Of a DNA stretch of 64,000 bases, positions 58,775-64,000 are shown one piece after another. The position numbers were made by a program, and so were the translations under genes. The DNA comes from Candidatus Krumholzibacteriota bacterium (lineage in GTDB: Bacteria > Krumholzibacteriota > Krumholzibacteriia > LZORAL124-64-63), in contig JAKLEB010000001.1 in assembly GCA_022711765.1 (NCBI GenBank), positions 1,222,694 through 1,286,693 on the forward strand. Reading direction: 5' to 3'. Within the stretch, counting starts at the first letter, position 1, and every line of letters begins with the position of its first letter. The notes under the pieces are model-generated. The model saw only the letters and a program-made list of their open reading frames with translations, did no database searches and had not been told where the DNA came from.

Positions 58775-59656
58775 TCACCGGACCTGGGCCACCGACCAGC
58801 CGCGCCTCGCGATGAGCGCCGGAACCCCCTCGTCGCCGCACAGATGGAGCGCGCCGACGACCAAGAACCAGGTGCCGCGGCGCCCCGCCAGACCGTCCGC
58901 CATGCCGCGATTGCGCTCGACCAGGAGCTTCTCGTGGAAACGGACGAGCCGCGACTCGTCGCTCCAGTCCTCGCGGTAGATCCTCTCGAGGGTCGCGGGG
59001 TCGCCGTCGCGCCAGGCCGCGAGCAGCCGGCCGAACATCGCCTGCATCTCGGCCGGATCCTCGGCGAGCGCCTCGTCGAGCAGGAGCCCGTCGATGACCG
59101 CGTCCGGACCGACGATGAGCGCCACCTGTTGCGCCGGCGTCTCCAGCGCGACCACGGGTTTCTCGAGCTCCTTCGCCCGTTCGAGCAGGTGCTGATCGAC
59201 GCCCCGCGCCGGATCCAGGCCCAGGGTCGACAACATGGACTGCACGACGAGCAGCGCCGCGAGCCCGGGCCGCAGCCGATCGAGCATCGCCGCCGGGACC
59301 GGCAGTCCCGGCAGGGTCTGGAGCCGCTCCCAGGTCGCCGCCGCGACGTGCTGCCGCAACGACTCGCCGGGCGGGTAGGTCCCCTCCCTCATCGCGAGCG
59401 CCGACACCTCGAGCGCGACGGTCGGGTTGGACACGTCGATCTCGCAGGCGACGGTCTCGGCGGCCGCGAACGCCGCCTCGATCCGCGCGTCGAGCGGATA
59501 CCAGGCGTCCCGCCCGGCATGGACGGTCCCGAACAGGTAGAGGGTGGCGCCGTCGCGGTCGGCCCGCCACATGAAGAGAGGCTGCGCCGTGCCGAGGGCA
59601 GGCACGAGCAGGACGGCGACCATCAGCACGGCGACGAGCAGCCGGCCACGCGACAC
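58775..59656 (-). CDS. TraB/GumN-family protein
   Basis: The 293-residue protein has a signal peptide and the TraB/GumN pattern: LYLFGTVHAGRDAWYPL near the N-terminus, EIDVSN, and the C-terminal FLVVGALHLCGDEGVPALI. The GxxH motifs suggest a metal-dependent peptidase-like or ligand-binding fold; bacterial roles are poorly known. The GTG start has AGGAGG 7 nt upstream. It follows hflC by 62 nt on the same strand. Confidence 0.88.
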   Translation of the reverse strand: MSRGRLLVAVLMVAVLLVPALGTAQPLFMWRADRDGATLYLFGTVHAGRDAWYPLDARIEAAFAAAETVACEIDVSNPTVALEVSALAMREGTYPPGESLRQHVAAATWERLQTLPGLPVPAAMLDRLRPGLAALLVVQSMLSTLGLDPARGVDQHLLERAKELEKPVVALETPAQQVALIVGPDAVIDGLLLDEALAEDPAEMQAMFGRLLAAWRDGDPATLERIYREDWSDESRLVRFHEKLLVERNRGMADGLAGRRGTWFLVVGALHLCGDEGVPALIARRGWSVAQVR

Positions 59657-59718
59657 GAGATGCCCTCCTGGTCGCCGCGCGGCCCGGCGCGACGCCGGGC
59701 CCCCGCGGCGCGCTCGCC

Positions 59719-60651
59719 CTAGCGGCTCTGCTTCAGGTACTTGTAGAAATCCGCGTCGGTCGAGAGGATCAGTCGGCTGCCCGGATCGATCGCGACCTCG
59801 TAGCTCTCCATCGTCTTGAGGAACGCGTAGAACTCCCGCGCCTCCGGATTGCGGTCGTAGGCGTCGGCATAGATGCGGGTGGCCAGCGCATCGGCGCGGC
59901 CCTTGATCTCCTGGGCCTGCTTGTACGCGCCGGACTGGATCCGCTGCAGCTCCCGCTCCCGTTCGCCGTTGATGCGACTGGCTTCGCCCTCGCCCTCGCT
60001 GCGGAAGCGGTCGGCGATGCGCTTGCGCTCGGCCACCATCCTCTCGTAGACCTTCTGCTGCACGTCCTCGACGTAGTTGATGCGCTTGAACTGCACGTCG
60101 AGGATCTCGATGCCGAGATCGGTCGTGCGAGCCTGCGCGTGCTGGAGCACCTCCCTTCGGATGTCGCCGCGGCCCGACTGGATGGCCTCGAGCAACACCT
60201 CGTCGTCGGCCTCGGACTCGGTCGGCTGCGCCTCGCGGTTGATCGAACGCACGACCTCCATCACGTCGTACTTCGCGATGGCGTTGCGGGTCTCGCCGTC
60301 GAGGATGTCGTCCAGGCGTGTCTTGGCGCCCCGCTCGTCGCGCAGGCGCTGGAAGAAGAGCAGCGGATCGGTGATGTGCCACCGCGCGTAGGTGTCGACC
60401 CAGATGAACCGCTTGTCCTTCGTGGGCAACTGGTTGGGGTCGCCGTCCCACTCGAGGAACCGCTTCTCGAAGCGGTGGACCTTCTGGATGAAGGGCAGCT
60501 TGGTCTTCAGCCCTGCCGTGTTGACCGGCTTGCCCACGGGCTTGCCGAACTGGGTGATGATGACCTGCTCGTATTCCCGCACCACGTAGAACGTGCCGGA
60601 GAGCGCGAGCAGCACCAGGATCCCGACCACCAGCCACAGCATGCGGTTCAT
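59719..60651 (-). CDS. hflC: HflC protein (SPFH family)
   Basis: The 310-residue membrane protein has an N-terminal transmembrane helix and an SPFH/band-7 domain (QVIITQFGKPVGKPV, FIQKVHRFEKRFLEW), followed by a long helical region rich in Glu and Arg. HflC with HflK forms a membrane cage around the FtsH protease and limits its activity. The start overlaps the hflK stop codon; GGGAGGTG lies upstream. Confidence 0.95.
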   Translation of the reverse strand: MNRMLWLVVGILVLLALSGTFYVVREYEQVIITQFGKPVGKPVNTAGLKTKLPFIQKVHRFEKRFLEWDGDPNQLPTKDKRFIWVDTYARWHITDPLLFFQRLRDERGAKTRLDDILDGETRNAIAKYDVMEVVRSINREAQPTESEADDEVLLEAIQSGRGDIRREVLQHAQARTTDLGIEILDVQFKRINYVEDVQQKVYERMVAERKRIADRFRSEGEGEASRINGERERELQRIQSGAYKQAQEIKGRADALATRIYADAYDRNPEAREFYAFLKTMESYEVAIDPGSRLILSTDADFYKYLKQSR

Positions 60652-61664
60652 CGCGCACCTCCCTCGGTCGGGGCCTTCGCCGCGGGCGCGTCGAGGTTCA
60701 AGAGCGGCAGCAAGCTCCGGAGCTCGGCGTCGACGATCACCTTGCCCTCGATCTGCGGCAGGACCTCGGCCATCGTCTCGAGGTAGATCCGTTTGCGGGT
60801 GACCTCCGGCGCCTTGCGATACTCGTCGTAGAGAGCCACGAACCGCGCCGAGTCGCCGCGCGCCTGGTTGATCCGCTTGAGCGCGTAGCCCTCGGCTTCC
60901 TGGATCGTCTGCTGCGCCTCTCCCAGCGCCCGCGGGATCACCTTGTTGTACTCGCTCTGGGCCTGGTTGATCAGCTTCTCGCGCTCCTGCTGGGCTTCGT
61001 TGACCTCGTTGAAGCTGGGCTTGACCGCCTCGGGCGGGTCGACGTCCTGCAGCACGACCTGGTCCACCGAGATGCCGATCTCGTACTGATCGCACAGCTC
61101 CTGCAGCGCCACCTGGACCTCGTTCGCCACCTCGGCGCGGCCCACGGTGAGCACCTCGTTGACCGTGCGGTCGCCGACCTTGGTGCGCATCACCGCCTCG
61201 GTCATGGAGCGGAACGTCCCCTGCGGATCGCGAATGCGGAACGTGTACTTGTAGGGGTCGACCACCCGGTACTGCACGACCCACTCGACCACGGCGGCGT
61301 TGAGGTCGCCGGTCAACATGTTCGATTCCTCGCCGAAACCGCGCGTGGCGAACTGCGAGCGGGCGGTGGTCGCGACGGTACGGAATCCGAACTCCTCCTT
61401 GAGCTGCCGCTGCACGGGGACCTTCTGGATCGACTCGATGCCGAACGGCAGCTTGAAGTGCAGGCCCGGCTCCGCGTCCCGCACGAACTTGCCGAAGCGG
61501 AGCACCAGCGCGACCTCTTCCGGGTCGACCGTGTAGAAGCTGGTGAGCGCGACGACAACGGCGGCGACGCCGACCAGCACGTTGCGGACCAGGCGCCGGT
61601 TGGGCTGGGGGAACCGGATCTCCGGCCCCTGCGGCGAGCCATCGAATTGGCGTGGATCGGTCAT
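60648..61664 (-). CDS. hflK: HflK protein (SPFH family)
   Basis: The 338-residue protein has a transmembrane helix at about residues 28-46, an SPFH domain (VDPEEVALVLRFGKFVRDAEPG, LPFGIESIQKV) and the helical AQSEYNKVIPRALGEAQQ region of HflK. It partners HflC. Two adjacent ATGs are possible; the second is 6 nt after GGAGG and was chosen. hflK-hflC order is the usual one. Confidence 0.95.
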   Translation of the reverse strand: MTDPRQFDGSPQGPEIRFPQPNRRLVRNVLVGVAAVVVALTSFYTVDPEEVALVLRFGKFVRDAEPGLHFKLPFGIESIQKVPVQRQLKEEFGFRTVATTARSQFATRGFGEESNMLTGDLNAAVVEWVVQYRVVDPYKYTFRIRDPQGTFRSMTEAVMRTKVGDRTVNEVLTVGRAEVANEVQVALQELCDQYEIGISVDQVVLQDVDPPEAVKPSFNEVNEAQQEREKLINQAQSEYNKVIPRALGEAQQTIQEAEGYALKRINQARGDSARFVALYDEYRKAPEVTRKRIYLETMAEVLPQIEGKVIVDAELRSLLPLLNLDAPAAKAPTEGGAR

Positions 61665-61754
61665 CATCGTCCTCCGCGGTCCAGGGGGGTTCGCTCGCAC
61701 CGGACTCTACCGCGCGCGCCGGCGTGCGGCCAGCCGTAAGTCGGGCGCCCTCCC

Positions 61755-61784
61755 TTGGCGGCCCGGCGTTCGTCTTCCTATCAT
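61755..61784 (+). promoter_or_regulatory. Sigma-70-type promoter of sodB
   Basis: TTGGCG (61755-61760) and TATCAT (61779-61784) are spaced by 18 nt, 62 nt before the sodB ATG, in the divergent gap with hflK. Confidence 0.5.
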
Positions 61785-61846
61785 GGGCGCGCCCGAGATA
61801 ACCGTCGAACCAGCGATCTATTCGCTCCAGCCCGAGGAGGAACTCC

Positions 61847-62431
61847 ATGACCCACGCGCTGCCCGCCCTGCCCTATCCCCATGACGCGCTCGCGCCGTAC
61901 ATCTCCCGGGAGACCCTGGAGTATCACCACGACAAGCACCACGCGGCCTACGTGAACAACCTCAACGGGCTCGTGCCCGGCACCGAGTTCGCGGGCATGT
62001 CCCTCGAGGACATCGTCCGGAAGGCGCCCGCCGGCGGCATCTTCAACAACGCGGCCCAGATCTGGAACCACACCTTCTACTTCAACGGCATGAAGGCCAA
62101 GGGCGGCGGCGAGCCCGGCGGCGCGCTGGCCAAGGCGATCGACGCCAAGTGGGGCACGTTCGCCGCCTTCAAGGACGCGTTCACCAAGGCCGCGGTCGGC
62201 CTCTTCGGCAGCGGCTGGACCTGGCTCGTCCGCACCAGGAAGGGCGACCTGGACATCGTCTCGACCAGCAACGCCGGCTGCCCGCTGACCGACGGCCACA
62301 CGCCGCTTCTGTGCATCGACGTCTGGGAGCACGCCTACTACGTGGACACGCGGAACGCGCGCCCGAAGTACGTCGAGAACTGGTGGCACGTCGTGAACTG
62401 GGACTTCGCGGCGAAGAACCTGGCCGGCTAG
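61847..62431 (+). CDS. sodB: Superoxide dismutase, Fe-type
   Basis: The 194-residue enzyme converts superoxide to hydrogen peroxide and oxygen in the cytoplasm. Metal ligands are His27 in EYHHDKHH, His in WNHTFYF, and Asp and His in IDVWEHAYYVD. AAQIWNHTFYF and NAGCPLTDGHTP favour the Fe form, although metal choice is not certain from sequence. GAGGAGG precedes the ATG. Confidence 0.95.
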   Translation: MTHALPALPYPHDALAPYISRETLEYHHDKHHAAYVNNLNGLVPGTEFAGMSLEDIVRKAPAGGIFNNAAQIWNHTFYFNGMKAKGGGEPGGALAKAIDAKWGTFAAFKDAFTKAAVGLFGSGWTWLVRTRKGDLDIVSTSNAGCPLTDGHTPLLCIDVWEHAYYVDTRNARPKYVENWWHVVNWDFAAKNLAG

Positions 62432-62453
62432 GGCCCCTGCCGAGTGCGACCTC

Positions 62454-62481
62454 GCGGCCCCCGCCCTTCGGCGGGGGCCGC
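62454..62481. terminator. Bidirectional hairpin between sodB and the ThiF-type gene
   Basis: A 12-bp perfect stem (62454-62465 with 62470-62481) with loop CTTC lies between convergent gene ends. Confidence 0.7.
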
Positions 62482-62482
62482 C

Positions 62483-63238
62483 TCATTCGCCGGCGAGCAG
62501 GTCGGCCGCCGCCGCGGCCAGCGCGAAGCCGAAGATCCCCGGCAGCATGAGATTGCTGGGCTGCCGGCGCGTCCCCGGCGCCTCGTCCGGCGACGCGGAA
62601 TCCGGCGTCCCCGCGACCGGTCCAACCGGCGGTTCCACCGACCACACGGCCGAGACCTGGCCGGGGCCGACCCCGATCTCCCGCAGCCCCTGCCGCACCT
62701 TGCGCGCGAGCGGGCAGACCTCCGACTCGAAGATGTCGCCGCAGCGAAGGCAGCCAGGGTCGCGCTTCCCGGCGGCGCCGAGACTGCTCAGCACTCGATA
62801 GCCGATCTCGACGCCGTGCGCGAGGAGCGCCACCTTCGCGGCCACGCTGTCGATGCAGTCGACGAGCACCGGAAACAGCTCGCGTTCGCCCGACGGCACC
62901 AGGTCGGCGACCGTATCGGGCTCCACGCGCGCGACCACGCCCTCGACCCGCGTGTCCGGACACATCCGGGCGATCCACGCCGCGAGGATCTCGGTCTTCG
63001 GGCGGCCCACGTCGGCCGGACCCGCGATCGGGTGGCGGTTGAGCGAGCTCGTGGTGATCCGGTCGAAATCGATCAACTTGAGCCTGCCGATGCCGCTGCG
63101 GGCGAGCGCCACCACGCAGTGGGCCCCGACGCCGCCGAGCCCGACCACGGTCGCGCCGCCGCGACGCAAGCGGCCGAATCCCGCGGGGCCGTAGAGATCG
63201 ACGGTCCGCGTGAAGCGGGGCGGGAAACTCGCGGCCAT
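62483..63238 (-). CDS. ThiF/MoeB-family adenylyltransferase (TcdA-like)
   Basis: The 251-residue E1-like enzyme has the ATP-binding GLGGVGAHCV motif, LIDFDRITTSSLNRH, and DCIDSVAAKVAL. The C-terminal region with CLRCGDIFESEVCPLARKVR resembles TcdA (CsdL), which makes cyclic t6A in tRNA. A C-terminal hydrophobic segment (LPGIFGFALAAAAADLLAG) is also typical of that group. GGAGGT lies 6 nt before the ATG. Confidence 0.85.
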   Translation of the reverse strand: MAASFPPRFTRTVDLYGPAGFGRLRRGGATVVGLGGVGAHCVVALARSGIGRLKLIDFDRITTSSLNRHPIAGPADVGRPKTEILAAWIARMCPDTRVEGVVARVEPDTVADLVPSGERELFPVLVDCIDSVAAKVALLAHGVEIGYRVLSSLGAAGKRDPGCLRCGDIFESEVCPLARKVRQGLREIGVGPGQVSAVWSVEPPVGPVAGTPDSASPDEAPGTRRQPSNLMLPGIFGFALAAAAADLLAGE

Positions 63239-63361
63239 GCGCGACCTCCGGCTGCAGAATGGGCTCGTCGCGCGACGGAGTCCCCGGTAGCATGCCGTAA
63301 GACGCTCCCGTTCGCCACCCGCTTTCGCGGGCCGGTCGCGCCGGCTAGCCGGAGGTCCCCC

Positions 63362-64000
63362 ATGCGGTCCCTGATCTTCGTCTGCGCACTGCTGATCGCG
63401 AGCCTCATCGCCGGCGGAAGCCGGTGCGCCCCCGCGCCCACGGACGGGCCGCCGGACGATGCCGCGATCCGTGCGGCCGCCGCCCTGATCGGGCTCGACT
63501 TCGACCGCGCCGAGCGCGATTCGCTCGCCGTCGACCTCGCCGACCAGCGCGAGAGTTACGACGCGCTGCGGGCGAACGTGCCCGACAACGCGATCCCGCC
63601 CGCGCTGCGTTTCGACCCGCTGGTCGCGTGGCCCGGTGCCGCCGACAGCCTGGCCGCGGCGGCCCGGGCGCCCGGCGCGGCGCCAAACTGGCGGCGGCAT
63701 CTGCCGGCCGGGGTGGAGCGACCCGCGGATCCGGCCGAACTCGCCTGGCTGCCGCTGCCCGACCTCGCCGCCCTCCTGGTGTCGGGTCAGACCACGAGCG
63801 AGGAACTCACGACCCTCGCTCTCGCCCGGCTGCGCGAACACGGTCCGCGGCTCGAGTGCGTCGTCACGCTCCTGGACGATCGGGCGCTCGCGCGAGCCCG
63901 CGCCGCCGACCGCGAGCTGGCCGCCGGCCGGTGGCGCGGACCGCTCCACGGCATCCCCTGCGGCATCAAGGATCTGCTCGCAGTCCCCGGCCACCCGACC
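63362..64000 (+). CDS. Amidase-signature-family protein (3' partial)
   Basis: The frame is open to the window edge (213 codons). It starts with an export signal (residues 1 to about 22, ending in Cys-containing GGSRCAP, not a good lipobox), then a variable region and the beginning of the amidase signature domain at LHGIPCGIKDLL, which includes the catalytic Lys. The Ser pair lies beyond the window. It would hydrolyse an amide outside the cytoplasm. GGAGGT lies 5 nt before the ATG. Confidence 0.85.
   Translation, partial: MRSLIFVCALLIASLIAGGSRCAPAPTDGPPDDAAIRAAAALIGLDFDRAERDSLAVDLADQRESYDALRANVPDNAIPPALRFDPLVAWPGAADSLAAAARAPGAAPNWRRHLPAGVERPADPAELAWLPLPDLAALLVSGQTTSEELTTLALARLREHGPRLECVVTLLDDRALARARAADRELAAGRWRGPLHGIPCGIKDLLAVPGHPT

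Overview
The window is a GC-rich bacterial chromosome segment with compact genes, several GTG and TTG starts, and Shine-Dalgarno sequences of the GGAGG type. TonB, two lipobox proteins, HflKC and large secreted proteases with FlgD/T9SS-like C-terminal domains (one with the NAPNPFNP linker) point to a diderm of the FCB type, such as the uncultured Eisenbacteria or Krumholzibacteriota lineages. That placement is an inference from gene style. I see no rRNA, tRNA, CRISPR array, transposase or phage gene.

Layout. 1-5.2 kb: DNA topoisomerase VI subunit B (5' partial), an M32 carboxypeptidase, topoisomerase VI subunit A, a Nudix protein, then mdh with its own promoter. 5.2-9.4 kb: nhaA with a structured leader, divergent from a secreted M14 carboxypeptidase. 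9.5-16.4 kb, minus strand: aldo/keto reductase, YceI, a double-CDGSH protein, a hybrid histidine kinase, a CPBP-like membrane protein and an S9 peptidase. 16.6-24.4 kb: a five-gene, almost gapless operon of a family-5 solute-binding lipoprotein, a sensor kinase, a sigma-54 activator and two polytopic membrane proteins. The gap after it holds an inverted repeat, an IHF-type site and a -24/-12 promoter, placed to drive a TPR protein gene. 25.7-28.7 kb: an Hpt protein, a NYN-domain protein and an M29-type aminopeptidase. 28.7-29.2 kb: a gene-free, partly AT-rich stretch with two nested hairpins that share one loop sequence. 29.2-37.4 kb: a small secreted protein, a double transglutaminase-like protein, DUF4126, a small MscS channel, phosphomannomutase, a lipoprotein and two ferritin-fold proteins.

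37.5-51 kb carries two complete 2-oxoacid dehydrogenase gene sets: an E1alpha/E1beta/E2/E3 operon ending in a lipoate-ligase-like gene, and a homodimeric aceE/E2/E3 operon. A NarL-type regulator and an M20 amidohydrolase lie between them. 51-58.6 kb: tandem secreted paralogs separated by an HNH endonuclease gene, an M4 protease and TonB. 58.8-64 kb: a TraB/GumN-type protein, HflC, HflK, Fe-type superoxide dismutase, a ThiF-type enzyme and the start of an amidase.

The genes suggest a protein-degrading heterotroph. Secreted and cellular peptidases (M32, M14, S9, M29, M20, M4) would supply amino acids, the oxo-acid dehydrogenases and malate dehydrogenase would feed central metabolism, and SOD with the ferritins would handle oxygen and iron stress. 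The most interesting parts are the sensor operon with its matching sigma-54 promoter, the twin hairpins, a shared C-terminal WxxVKxL motif on three secreted proteins, and bacterial topoisomerase VI interrupted by a peptidase gene.
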